Below the pieces are notes generated by a model. The model saw nothing but the letters and a program-made list of their open reading frames with translations. It had not been told where the DNA came from and made no database searches. A program made the position numbers and the translations under genes. Positions 17,229-25,908 of a stretch of 50,754 bases of DNA are shown in pieces (position 1 is the stretch's first letter; each line of letters begins with the position of its first letter). Source of the stretch: an uncultured Roseburia sp. (GTDB lineage Bacteria; Bacillota_A; Clostridia; Lachnospirales; Lachnospiraceae). The stretch spans positions 1 through 50,754 of the forward strand of contig CAAEAE010000021.1 in the NCBI GenBank assembly GCA_900753715.1, written 5' to 3'.

Positions 17229-17864
17229 ATGTCAGAGCTTAACATCAATCACTATGAAGTCTGCTGTCTTTTATACGCAGGCGACATCGAACAGGCACAG
17301 GAAAATTTTGCAGAAAAAACAAGAGGGCAGGATTTGTCCCCCACACTGCGGAACACGTACCTGTCCTCTTTAAATTTTGCCATTTATAATTTTATTCTGA
17401 TTCACGAAAATGTTTCTCTTCATGAGTGCTGTCTCGAAAACGAACAGCGGATTATCCGTGCCGCAAGCGACTCCCTTGTCCAGACCGGCTTTGAAATCAT
17501 CGCATCCTACGGCATGGACAGCCGGTATCTGATTGCCAAATATAAAAATCCACATATCCGCAATGCCGTTTCCTATATCCATACGCATCTGAGCGAGTCG
17601 CTGACCCTAGAGAGTGTCAGCGATGTTGTCTGCATCAGTAAAAATTATTTCTGCCAGCTCTTCCGCGAGGAAGTCGGCACTTCCTTCGGCTCCTATGTCT
17701 GCGCTGAGCGCGTGCGGCTCGCCAAGCGCCTTTTGACCGGCACCGCCCTGTCCGTACAGGATATCGCGGAAAAATGCGGCTTCCAGACCGCTTCTTATTT
17801 TTCCACCTGCTGCAGGCGGTGCCTCGGAAGCAGCCCGAGTGAAATACGAAAAAAGGCGTCATAG
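17229..17864 (+). CDS. AraC-family transcriptional regulator
   Basis: 211 residues; GGAGG lies 4 bases before the ATG. The C-terminal 100 residues hold the two helix-turn-helix units: LTLESVSDVVCISKNYFCQLFREEVG and LSVQDIAEKCGFQTASYFSTCCRRCLGSSPSEIRKK. The N-terminal part is a helical sensor-like domain without an obvious cupin pattern, and contains several Cys residues (ECCLENE). It is divergent from the heme operon and shares a 162-base intergenic region with it, so it is the natural candidate to regulate that operon. Redox or heme sensing is possible but not shown by the sequence. Confidence 0.88.
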   Translation: MSELNINHYEVCCLLYAGDIEQAQENFAEKTRGQDLSPTLRNTYLSSLNFAIYNFILIHENVSLHECCLENEQRIIRAASDSLVQTGFEIIASYGMDSRYLIAKYKNPHIRNAVSYIHTHLSESLTLESVSDVVCISKNYFCQLFREEVGTSFGSYVCAERVRLAKRLLTGTALSVQDIAEKCGFQTASYFSTCCRRCLGSSPSEIRKKAS

Positions 17865-17877
17865 TTTTAACATCACA

Positions 17878-17909
17878 AAAGCACGCAGGGTTCTCACTCT
17901 GCGTGCTTT
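17878..17909. terminator. Bidirectional terminator
   Basis: AAAGCACGCAG and CTGCGTGCTTT form an 11-bp stem between the convergent araC gene and the pseudogene. Confidence 0.8.
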
Positions 17910-17917
17910 CTGTTTCG

Positions 17918-19292
17918 CTATTTTTGCTTTATGGCTGAGACGGAAACCTTCCATCCTTTTCCATTTTCTTTGCAATACCAGCCCAAGACATCTCTGTAAT
18001 CCTTTTTATCAAAGGTCACTTTCTGGGTTGTATTTCCATTCAATGTCAGGTTATCAACGTATAGATTTACATTCTTGCTCTTTGCACAGAGGCCTGTAAT
18101 GTTCACACACTGTGCCATATAATATTTGCTCTTGCCTGCAAGGCTGCTGACCTTTACCTGCTTGCCCTTGGAATTCCACATCTTTGACTGATAGGTCATG
18201 TTCTTAATCGTCACCACATAATATTTGCCGGATTTCTTGTACGTTGCCAGCTTTCCGATCTTCTCTTCCTTCTGTTTCGTCTCGTTCCACTTTGCAAGTT
18301 CAATCTTCTTGCCATTCTTACGCAGCATTACGGTATACTGTCCATTGATATCGCCCCGCTCCACCAATCTGGACATATTCGAGGTTTTTCATCTGCTTTA
18401 AATCTTCTACCGAGGCACTTTCGCCCCGGATGCTTCCCGCAAGTCCCCATTGCTCAAATGCCTGATAAAAATCATCCATCGTGCTACAGACCTTATCCCC
18501 CATGATATAAAGCTCTGTCACCCCAAGCAAGTCCTCTTTTGAAATCGGTCCGCGCTCTTTATCAAGCATCACACGGACTGCCTCTTCAATCAGCGGTTCC
18601 TTAAAAGAAACGTCTTGTTCCTGCCTTCCGGGCAGAAATCCTGTGGCAAGAAATACAAATGCAGCAGCAACGGCTGCCGCTGCTGCTGCCACAACTGTGC
18701 CTTTTAAGAAACCTTTTTCCCTTCCCTCAGATGCCTTTATCCGCCCTAATTTTTTTGCAAGCTCCTTCGCACTTTCAAAGCGCCGGTCCGGTGCAAACTG
18801 CGTACAGCGGCAGAGTATTTTTTCGAGTTTTGTGTGTGGCTTACGAATTGGCTCCGCTTTTCCTGTCAAAAGCCAGGTTAAAAGGATTCCAAGCGCATAA
18901 ATGTCTGTCGTGATGCCCGTCTGTCCAAAACCGTACTGCTCCGGTGCCGCGTATTGTCTGGTTCCGCAGTATACGGTATCTTCCGTTTTATTATTATTGT
19001 AGTTTTTTGCAATTCCAAAATCTATCAGACAGACCGAGCCATCCTCCCGCACAAAAAATTCCCAGCTGTCTCCTGTTTCGTATGCCAAAAAACATGGAAT
19101 CCCCTCATACTCCAGATTTTTCAACTGCGCAAACACCTACTCCGGCACTTTTCCAAGACTCGTACACAGCTCCCTCAGATACTCGCAGAATTCCTGCTCC
19201 TCAAACTCCTCCTCGTTACGTTTCACATACTGCTCAAAAGCGCCATCTTCTTTCAGCTCTGCAAGCAGTTCACTGGTGTGTTTTCGATTCAT
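17918..19292 (-). pseudogene. Chimeric remnant: HTH protein, Ser/Thr kinase and a secreted domain
   Basis: Three pieces are joined. (a) ATG at 19292 opens MNRKHTSELLAELKEDG...FCEYLRELC and hits a stop after KVPE; this is the N-terminus of a small XRE-like HTH protein that in related bacteria precedes a kinase gene. (b) The frame down to 18318 has REDGSVCLIDFGIAKNY (DFG motif), TVYCGTRQYAAPEQYG (APE motif), a Ser/Thr kinase C-lobe, one TM helix (about 145-165 of this piece) and an LRR-like start. The kinase N-lobe is absent and the catalytic loop that should precede DFG is scrambled. (c) After a frame change at about 18360, GDINGQYTVMLRKNGKKIE leads an unrecognised domain ending at 17918. The kinase cannot be active. 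Confidence 0.8.
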
Positions 19293-20356
19293 TTCTTCCC
19301 CTCCGTCAAAATAAGTGCCGCACCCGCTCCGATACAGCCACCGATTACTTTTGTCACAAGCAGTGGAATCACAAGCGTAGGCTCCACCCCAAACGCAAAC
19401 CCCATATGCGCTGCAAGTGCCGATGCCCCACAGACTGCAAACGCTGCATTCACGACCTTTCCTCTTTCGTCCATCTCACGCATCATGGCAATCGCCGGAA
19501 CGATACTTACAATCCCCATCAGAAGTCCCGCGATACTTGCCCCGTTCATGCCGGTTTTGTCTCCTACCCAGTCCAGCGGTTTTTTTAGCGCCCGCTGCAA
19601 CAGTTCTGCCGCCGGAAGGCTTCCAAGCATCACGATTCCGATAGAGGACACGACCTTCATCGCATCAGAAAGCGATGTCATGCCGGGAAGTACCTCCCAC
19701 CCGGTCATATAGGAAACGGCACCGCAGATAAGCCCTATCGTTGTCAGTATCCTGATTAGTCCGGCAAACACCGAAAAGCCCTTCACCGTCTGCTCTCTGA
19801 ATTTCCATAAGCCTGCCATAAGAAGCACCGCCAGAATCAGTACCGGAATACTCTCTTTTAGCACCGTAAGTACATCTAACGAACAAAAAAGCCCTCCGCA
19901 GAAAAGTGCAACCGGCATCGTTCCCATCCCGATTAGCACGCCTTCCGCAAACAGCTTTTTTTCTTCTTCCTCTAACATCCCCATCCCAACCGGAATGGTA
20001 AACGAAATCGTGCAGCCAAATGTCGCCGCAACCATAATTCCCGCATATCTGCCAACCGCAGACACATTGGAAAGCTCCATTGCAAGCTGATAGCCGCCCA
20101 TATCAATGGCAAGAATCCCGCCAAGCATCCCGGCATCAAGCCCAAGAGCATCATAAATCGGCACAATGGCAATCTGTAACCCTTTTGATAAAAGTGGAAC
20201 CAGGCAGATGATTCCCGCCATCGAGAGTGCCGTCGGTCCCAACAGCAGAAATCCCTCTTCAAATTTTTTCCCAAGTCCCGTGCGGTTCCCAACTATCCGG
20301 TCCACACCGCCGATGACTGCTGCCGCCGCCATAATCCACATGATTGCCTGATTCAT
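19289..20356 (-). CDS. eutH: EutH, ethanolamine permease-like membrane protein
   Basis: 355 residues from the ATG at 20356 with GGGGGAG 6 bases before it. About ten hydrophobic helices. Family segments include LGLDAGMLGGILAIDMGGYQLA, FGCTISFTIPVGMGML and GDKTGMNGASIAGLLMG, and the ending AAHMGFAFGVEPTLVIPLLVTKVIGG. EutH allows ethanolamine to enter cells. No other eut gene is in the window, so this is an orphan copy. Its stop overlaps the HTH remnant by 4 bases, showing that the pair was once co-transcribed. Confidence 0.9.
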   Translation of the reverse strand: MNQAIMWIMAAAAVIGGVDRIVGNRTGLGKKFEEGFLLLGPTALSMAGIICLVPLLSKGLQIAIVPIYDALGLDAGMLGGILAIDMGGYQLAMELSNVSAVGRYAGIMVAATFGCTISFTIPVGMGMLEEEEKKLFAEGVLIGMGTMPVALFCGGLFCSLDVLTVLKESIPVLILAVLLMAGLWKFREQTVKGFSVFAGLIRILTTIGLICGAVSYMTGWEVLPGMTSLSDAMKVVSSIGIVMLGSLPAAELLQRALKKPLDWVGDKTGMNGASIAGLLMGIVSIVPAIAMMREMDERGKVVNAAFAVCGASALAAHMGFAFGVEPTLVIPLLVTKVIGGCIGAGAALILTEGKK

Positions 20357-20422
20357 CGTGTACTCCCCCTGTGTTTTCTGCCTTGATTGTAACACAGCGT
20401 TCCGGGGAATACAATGGACTGC

Positions 20423-22675
20423 CTATTCTACATTTTTGAGTGCCTCACTTTTTGGAATCCGTTTTACCCCACGCATCTGCAATACGAGAACAACCGCATA
20501 GGAAATGACGGCAAGTGTAATCATTTTCACATAGGTATCCGGTGTCACAAAGTACGGAAAATAACCCGGATAGCTTGAGAAAACGATGCTGCAAAGACTC
20601 TTCATAATCCCGTTGCAGACCGGAATGGTCAGAAGAATCGATAGAATTACAACTATCGTAGTTGGTGTCACATACAGTCCGACTACTTCACGCTCTGTAT
20701 ATCCTAAGATTTTTGTCATGGAAATGGACACCGTATTTTTTTCAATAATAATCTTGCTGAGCAGATAAATGAGCAGCACCGACATAATGACGCCGAATAC
20801 CAGAAACAGGTTCATCACTTCTCCCATGGAAAGCTTTAGCTGTCTTGATGTCTTCGTGAGGTCGTCCTCGGTAATGACCGTCGCAACATAATGCTCGTCA
20901 ATATCGTCTAACTTCTCATTGGAAAAATAGCCGTTAAAATAACCCTCATCCTTGTCAAATACGTCCCTGAACTCGTCGATATCCAGAAATACCGCAATGG
21001 AAGACGGGTAATGATACACGCCGCCGATGGTAAAATCATAGATCTTATCGCTGTACTCCTCTTTTAAGGTAATCGTATCCCCTTCCCCAAGTCCGTATTT
21101 CTCCGCATAGGCATTAGAAATAGACACCTTTCCTTTTTGCATCGCTGCATCAATATACCGGCTGTCTTTTTCAATTCCATAAATCATCACTTCTTCGCTG
21201 TTAAACTTTGTTTCCTGTGTCATCAGCGTTCCGGCGCAGTACTTCTCCGCATCTGGGTGTTTGGTTTCTACCGGCATTTTCAGCACATACTGGTTTTCAC
21301 AGATCATGTTGTCGATGATATCCTTTGAAAACTGGTCTAAAAGCGGTGTAAACATCAGCCCGAACAGCAGGATAAAGTTTGCAAAAAAGATTCCGATGAC
21401 AACCATGATGTAATTAGGAATGTTCTGGAAAATCACGCGCAGGCGGAACCGGTGGAAAATGCCGATTTTTGTGTTCAGGCGAAAAGCCTTTTTCTTCTGT
21501 CTGCGCTTTAAATCACGCCGGATAAATTTTAACGGTGAAAGCCTCATCTGTACTGACAGCATCACAAAATTAATGACCACCATCAGCAGCACCGGGACTA
21601 TTGTTGTCTTAACAAATGCATCTGCATTCCACAAAGTGACATAAGTCGGTAGACTGTAACTGCCATAATACATTCCTGCAAAGAAATCCTTAAGCGTTGT
21701 ATAGCCAAGGATATTTCCGACCACCGCCGCCACCGCAAGCACAACAGTCGGAAGTATCAGATAATGGCGCACCAGCTCACCCCTGCTGTAGCCCGAAGCA
21801 CGCAGTGTTCCGATGACAGCCGCTTCCTTTGCAATCGTGGAATTTGTGGTGATTGCAATGACAAATGCCATAATCACAATGACAATATACAAAAATACGG
21901 TCATCATCGCATTGTCGCTCACGATATCATCACCGGTAAAATGAATTGCCTGGTTCGTATACTGTGGAATATAGTTGGTCAGAATGCCATTTGCACTGAT
22001 GACCTTCATAAAGTCCTCCGCCATCTCCTTTGCCTTTGCGTCGTCCGCCGGCTTATTGGCATAAATCCAGGAATAGCTGTAGTGCAGATGTGCATCGCCA
22101 AACGTATCAAACCCCTCCGGCGTCACCACTGCCACCCCAAACTTCTGCGCATCAAACATCAAATCCGCAGTGTTTGAAAAAAGTGCGCTGTAGTCCGACA
22201 ACGCCACCAGACCTGTCACCTGAAACTCATTTCCGTCAATTGTCAGTGTATCGCCCACAGACAGCTCATTATTGTCCGCATACATACGGTCAATCGCAAT
22301 TTCATCCTCCTTTTGTGGAAATTCTCCCTCCATCAGGCACTCCAAGTCGACCTGTGTTCTCTTTTTAAAAATGCGAAGCGTACTGTCAACCTCTTTGGTC
22401 TCCCCCTCCACATAAAAGTTCTGATAAATAGTGACGTCCTCTTTTTCAAGTGTCTCAATGAGCGTGTCATCCGCCTCTGCCGCAAGTTCAAAGTTTCCGT
22501 CCTCTATGTTATATTTTTCAAAGCTCTCGTCATATGCAGTCGCCATGCTGCTGCTTGCCACCAGAAATCCGGATACCAGTGCAATCACGCCACCTAAGAA
22601 TAAAAAGATGACCAGGTATTTTCCGAACTCGCTCTTAAGCTCTCTGGGCAGGCGTTTTATCAATGGATTTCTCAT
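20423..22675 (-). CDS. ABC transporter permease with FtsX domains (MacB-like)
   Basis: 750 residues. A TM helix at about 20-42 is followed by an extracytoplasmic domain (about 45-250). Two FtsX-type membrane blocks follow, one ending near residue 400 and one at the C-terminus (VMNLFLVFGVIMSVLLIYLL...), with a second external domain between them (about 430-620). This is the ten-helix layout of large Firmicute FtsX-type permeases used in lipoprotein, peptide or antimicrobial handling. The gene starts 21 bases after the ATPase gene and follows GGGGAGGAG. No two-component system is adjacent, which is unusual for the BceAB-type; substrate unknown. Confidence 0.85.
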   Translation of the reverse strand: MRNPLIKRLPRELKSEFGKYLVIFLFLGGVIALVSGFLVASSSMATAYDESFEKYNIEDGNFELAAEADDTLIETLEKEDVTIYQNFYVEGETKEVDSTLRIFKKRTQVDLECLMEGEFPQKEDEIAIDRMYADNNELSVGDTLTIDGNEFQVTGLVALSDYSALFSNTADLMFDAQKFGVAVVTPEGFDTFGDAHLHYSYSWIYANKPADDAKAKEMAEDFMKVISANGILTNYIPQYTNQAIHFTGDDIVSDNAMMTVFLYIVIVIMAFVIAITTNSTIAKEAAVIGTLRASGYSRGELVRHYLILPTVVLAVAAVVGNILGYTTLKDFFAGMYYGSYSLPTYVTLWNADAFVKTTIVPVLLMVVINFVMLSVQMRLSPLKFIRRDLKRRQKKKAFRLNTKIGIFHRFRLRVIFQNIPNYIMVVIGIFFANFILLFGLMFTPLLDQFSKDIIDNMICENQYVLKMPVETKHPDAEKYCAGTLMTQETKFNSEEVMIYGIEKDSRYIDAAMQKGKVSISNAYAEKYGLGEGDTITLKEEYSDKIYDFTIGGVYHYPSSIAVFLDIDEFRDVFDKDEGYFNGYFSNEKLDDIDEHYVATVITEDDLTKTSRQLKLSMGEVMNLFLVFGVIMSVLLIYLLSKIIIEKNTVSISMTKILGYTEREVVGLYVTPTTIVVILSILLTIPVCNGIMKSLCSIVFSSYPGYFPYFVTPDTYVKMITLAVISYAVVLVLQMRGVKRIPKSEALKNVE

Positions 22676-22696
22676 ACTGTCACTCCTCCCCTCTTT

Positions 22697-23395
22697 TTAC
22701 CATTCGAGTTCTGCTGCTGGAATCTTTGTCTCGTTGACATAATTTTTGCGAATCTGTCCGTCACGCAGCTTTACCACACGGTCTGCCATATTCTTGATGG
22801 CATCGTTGTGGGTAACCATAATCACCGTATTACCGTACTTGTGGTTAATATCCTCAATCAGCTTTAAGATTTCTCTGGAAGTATGATAGTCGAGCGCTCC
22901 CGTTGGTTCGTCACAGAGCAGAATATCCGGGTTTTTCACAATTGCGCGCCCGATAGCCGTCCGCTGCTGCTGTCCACCGGAAAGCTGGTTCGGAAGCTTG
23001 TGACGGTGCTCATATAAGCCAAGCGTTTTTAATACCTCATCTGTATCAAGTGGTCTGTCGCTTAAGTATGCGCCCACCTCCACATTTTCCTTGATATTCA
23101 GATTTGGAATCAAATTGTACATCTGGAATACATATCCTAAGTGTTTTCTGCGGTAAAGTGTTAGTTGCTTCTCACTCATATTCGCCGTTTTCTCTCCCGC
23201 AATGGAAATATATCCGCTGTCCGCCTCATCAATTCCTCCGATGATATTTAACAGAGTAGATTTTCCTGAGCCGGAAGGTCCCAGTAATACGCAGATTTCG
23301 CCTTTTTCTATCTCAATATTCACGCCATTTAATACTTCCATCCGGCTTTCGCCTTCGCCATAATGTTTTTTGATATCTTTGATTTCGATAAACAT
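22697..23395 (-). CDS. ABC transporter ATP-binding protein (LolD/MacB type)
   Basis: 232 residues from the ATG at 23395, which has AAGGAGA close upstream; an ATG at 23419 lacks such a site. Walker [10 protein letters not shown], signature [15 protein letters not shown], Walker [18 protein letters not shown] and switch His in VIMVTHN are all present. LSGGQQQR with DEPTGALD marks the MacB/LolD group. It pairs with the FtsX-type permease downstream. Confidence 0.93.
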   Translation of the reverse strand: MFIEIKDIKKHYGEGESRMEVLNGVNIEIEKGEICVLLGPSGSGKSTLLNIIGGIDEADSGYISIAGEKTANMSEKQLTLYRRKHLGYVFQMYNLIPNLNIKENVEVGAYLSDRPLDTDEVLKTLGLYEHRHKLPNQLSGGQQQRTAIGRAIVKNPDILLCDEPTGALDYHTSREILKLIEDINHKYGNTVIMVTHNDAIKNMADRVVKLRDGQIRKNYVNETKIPAAELEW

Positions 23396-23421
23396 AACTC
23401 TCCTTCTTTCTCTTTTCATTT

Positions 23422-23437
23422 GTTAGTTTCAACTAAC
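23422..23437. promoter_or_regulatory. Palindromic operator GTTAGT-N4-ACTAAC (ABC transporter)
   Basis: GTTAGTT-TC-AACTAAC is a perfect inverted repeat. It starts 8 bases downstream of the -10 element of the promoter at 23446-23474, so it overlaps the expected transcription start, the position of a repressor site. It repeats the core of the site at 17114-17131. Confidence 0.65.
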
Positions 23438-23445
23438 TTAACCGC

Positions 23446-23474
23446 AGTATAGCGCACAAATTTTCAATTGTAAA
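23446..23474 (-). promoter_or_regulatory. Vegetative promoter of the MacB-like ABC operon
   Basis: On the minus strand TTTACA (23474-23469), 17 bases, then TATACT (23451-23446). Spacing and hexamers fit sigma-A. Confidence 0.65.
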
Positions 23475-23489
23475 GGATTTTTTCTTCCA

Positions 23490-23518
23490 TTGACATTATC
23501 ACTTTGCCGTGCTAAAGT
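23490..23518 (+). promoter_or_regulatory. Vegetative promoter of the TrpB2 gene
   Basis: TTGACA (23490-23495), 17 bases, then TAAAGT (23513-23518). The start codon of the enzyme is at 23553. Confidence 0.65.
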
Positions 23519-23528
23519 AATGATAATG
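23494..23528. repeat. Inverted repeat CATTATCA-N19-TGATAATG in the TrpB2 promoter
   Basis: The arms are perfect over 8 bases. TGATAAT is the half site of Fur/Zur-type boxes, but those have the halves one base apart, here 19. One arm lies in the -35/-10 spacer, the other at the expected transcription start. Confidence 0.45.
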
Positions 23529-23552
23529 ATTGAGGAAGGGGATTACATCCAT

Positions 23553-24923
23553 ATGAGTGAAAAAAAGATACCTTATAAAATTTACTTAGAAGAGAGCGAA
23601 ATGCCAAGCCAATGGTACAATGTCCGTGCCGACATGAAAAACAAACCGGCCCCGCTCTTAAACCCGGCAACCCATGAGCCGATGACTCCGGAAGAATTAG
23701 AGCATGTCTTCTGTAAGGAACTCGTCGCACAGGAATTAGACAACGACAACCGTTATATTGATATTCCGGAAGAGATTCTCTCTTTCTATAAAATGTACCG
23801 CCCGGCTCCTTTGGTACGTGCTTACTGTCTGGAAAAGAAGTTACAGACACCTGCCAAAATCTATTATAAGTTCGAGGGCAACAATACCAGCGGAAGCCAC
23901 AAGTTAAACTCTGCCATCGCCCAGGCTTACTACGCAAAGAAACAGGGGCTGCGCGGTGTCACAACCGAGACCGGTGCCGGACAATGGGGAACCGCTCTCT
24001 CTATGGCGTGCTCCTATTTTGACCTTGACTGTAAAGTTTTCATGGTAAAATGTTCTTATGAGCAGAAGCCGTTCCGCAGAGAAGTGATGCGTACCTATGG
24101 TGCCAGTGTAACACCTTCTCCCTCCGAGACTACCAACGTTGGACGCAAAATCCTAGCTGCACATCCGGGCACCACCGGAAGCCTTGGCTGTGCAATCTCC
24201 GAAGCAGTTGAGGTTGCCACTTCTACTGAAGGTTACCGCTATGTACTCGGAAGCGTTTTAAACCAGGTATTGCTGCACCAGTCCATCATCGGTGTAGAAT
24301 CTAAGATTGCGATGGATAAATACGGCATCAAGCCGGATATCATCATCGGCTGTGCCGGAGGCGGCTCCAACCTCGGCGGTCTGATTTCCCCGTTCATGGG
24401 CGAAAAGCTGCGTGGCGAAGCAGATTACCACTTCATCGCTGTAGAGCCGGCATCCTGTCCAAGTCTGACCCGCGGAAAATATGCGTATGATTTCTGCGAT
24501 ACCGGTATGGTATGTCCGCTTGCTAAAATGTATACCTTAGGAAGCGGCTTTATTCCTTCCGCAAACCACGCAGGCGGTCTCCGCTACCACGGCATGAGTT
24601 CCATCGTTTCCCAGCTCTACGATGATGGTCTTATGGAAGCACGCTCCGTAGAGCAGACCTCCGTCTTTGCTGCCGCAGAGCAGTTTGCAAGAGTCGAAGG
24701 TATTCTTCCGGCACCGGAAAGCAGCCACGCTATCCGTGTTGCTATCGACGAGGCATTAAAGTGCAAGGAGACAGGTGAAGAAAAGACCATCCTCTTTGGT
24801 CTGACCGGAACCGGATACTTTGATATGGTTGCTTACGAGAAATTCCACAACCATGAAATGACCGATTACATTCCTACCGATGCTGACTTGCAGGCAGGAT
24901 TTGACGGACTTCCGAAGTTCTGA
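23553..24923 (+). CDS. trpB: TrpB2-type PLP-dependent tryptophan synthase beta-like protein
   Basis: 456 residues from the ATG at 23553. The PLP lysine is Lys117 in NTSGSHKLNSA, and the phosphate-binding glycine loop is GCAGGGSNLGG. The long N-terminal part (about 90 residues before the PLP domain) and the motif SGSHKLN identify the TrpB2 class rather than the classical TrpB1 found with TrpA. TrpB2 proteins can make tryptophan from indole and serine, and often stand outside the trp operon. No other trp gene is present here. The gene stands alone with its own promoter and terminator. Confidence 0.9.
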   Translation: MSEKKIPYKIYLEESEMPSQWYNVRADMKNKPAPLLNPATHEPMTPEELEHVFCKELVAQELDNDNRYIDIPEEILSFYKMYRPAPLVRAYCLEKKLQTPAKIYYKFEGNNTSGSHKLNSAIAQAYYAKKQGLRGVTTETGAGQWGTALSMACSYFDLDCKVFMVKCSYEQKPFRREVMRTYGASVTPSPSETTNVGRKILAAHPGTTGSLGCAISEAVEVATSTEGYRYVLGSVLNQVLLHQSIIGVESKIAMDKYGIKPDIIIGCAGGGSNLGGLISPFMGEKLRGEADYHFIAVEPASCPSLTRGKYAYDFCDTGMVCPLAKMYTLGSGFIPSANHAGGLRYHGMSSIVSQLYDDGLMEARSVEQTSVFAAAEQFARVEGILPAPESSHAIRVAIDEALKCKETGEEKTILFGLTGTGYFDMVAYEKFHNHEMTDYIPTDADLQAGFDGLPKF

Positions 24924-24958
24924 TTACAACTGCATTCAGAGCTATAATTTCATAACCT

Positions 24959-25011
24959 GTGCGCCGCAGGGCGCACACAAAAAGGATGCAGGAAAAACCC
25001 TGCATCCTTTT
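24959..25011. terminator. Two adjacent hairpins, bidirectional terminator
   Basis: GTGCGCC/GGGCGCAC (24959-24976) is followed by AAAGGATGCAGG/CCTGCATCCTTT with an A-rich loop and T/A flanks (24981-25011). The second hairpin can serve both the TrpB2 gene and the convergent YitT gene. Confidence 0.8.
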
Positions 25012-25028
25012 CATATTCCGTCATTCTT

Positions 25029-25904
25029 TTATTTGTATTCCTTGCTCATTGAAAAGCCCCTGCCGCGCACTTCACTGACGCGGCTGATAATCATAAAGCT
25101 CTCCGGGTCGATGGAATGAATTAATTTCTCCACCTGCGGAAGCTCTCTGTTTGAGACAATACTTAAAATCACCTGCGTATCCTGCTGCAAATAACCGCTC
25201 TCTCCATAAAGCAGTGTCACACCGCGGTCGACCTCCGAAAGAATCACCTTGCGGATTTCTTCGGCATGCCCGCTTACCACCTTGACCTCCGTACGGGTCG
25301 TTCCCATTAACATGAGCTTATCAAGCACCACTGAGTAGACGAGGATGAGCAGAATTCCATATAAAATTCCCTCAAGTGGATTATAAACTGCCTGCCCGAG
25401 AAGAATGCACATATCAAATACATACAGGCTCACCGATACCGGAATTTTAAAGTAACGGTTTAACACCAGCGGCGGAATATCCATACCACCGGTCGATGCC
25501 CCATTCCGGATTACGATGCCGAGACCGACACCGATGCCAAGTCCTGCAAAAATCGTATTTAACAGCATATCCTCCGTCAAAACGACATTTCCAAATAAAC
25601 GGTCAAATAATTCAAGTGCCAGTGGGTAGGCAATAGAACTTACAATTGTAGAAAATGCAAATTTCTTTCCCAGCAGTGCAAGTCCCACAAGCAGCATCAG
25701 GATATTAAATCCCAATACGAATGCCGATATCGAAACGCCATTAAAATAGTGGTTTATCACCAATGCAATTCCGGTGGTTCCTCCTGTCATCAGGTCATTT
25801 GGTAAAATAAACAGTTTCACTGCCAGGGCATAAATCGCGTTTCCTAACACCACCAATAGCAGCTTATAAATCATTTTCAGGTATTTCTTGTTCTCTGTCT
25901 TCAT
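25029..25904 (-). CDS. YitT-family membrane protein
   Basis: 291 residues. The N-terminal half has five to six hydrophobic helices with the family segment NAIYALAVKLFILPNDLMTGGTTGIALVIN and GIVIRNGASTGGMDIPPL (shown here in part: LMTGGTTGIA, GASTGGMDI). The C-terminal soluble DUF2179 domain contains VKVVSGHAEEIRKVILSE and ends with FMIISRVSEVRGRGFS. YitT proteins are widespread in Firmicutes and their transport substrate is not settled. It begins 4 bases after the stop of the coiled-coil gene, so the two are probably co-transcribed. Confidence 0.88.
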   Translation of the reverse strand: MKTENKKYLKMIYKLLLVVLGNAIYALAVKLFILPNDLMTGGTTGIALVINHYFNGVSISAFVLGFNILMLLVGLALLGKKFAFSTIVSSIAYPLALELFDRLFGNVVLTEDMLLNTIFAGLGIGVGLGIVIRNGASTGGMDIPPLVLNRYFKIPVSVSLYVFDMCILLGQAVYNPLEGILYGILLILVYSVVLDKLMLMGTTRTEVKVVSGHAEEIRKVILSEVDRGVTLLYGESGYLQQDTQVILSIVSNRELPQVEKLIHSIDPESFMIISRVSEVRGRGFSMSKEYK

Positions 25905-25908
25905 GTTA

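Noticed and set aside
18944..19712. Two long overlapping plus-strand open frames (214 and 252 residues)
   Set aside because: They lie opposite the kinase remnant and eutH, lack ribosome binding sites and have Pro/Ser/His-rich translations typical of antisense frames.
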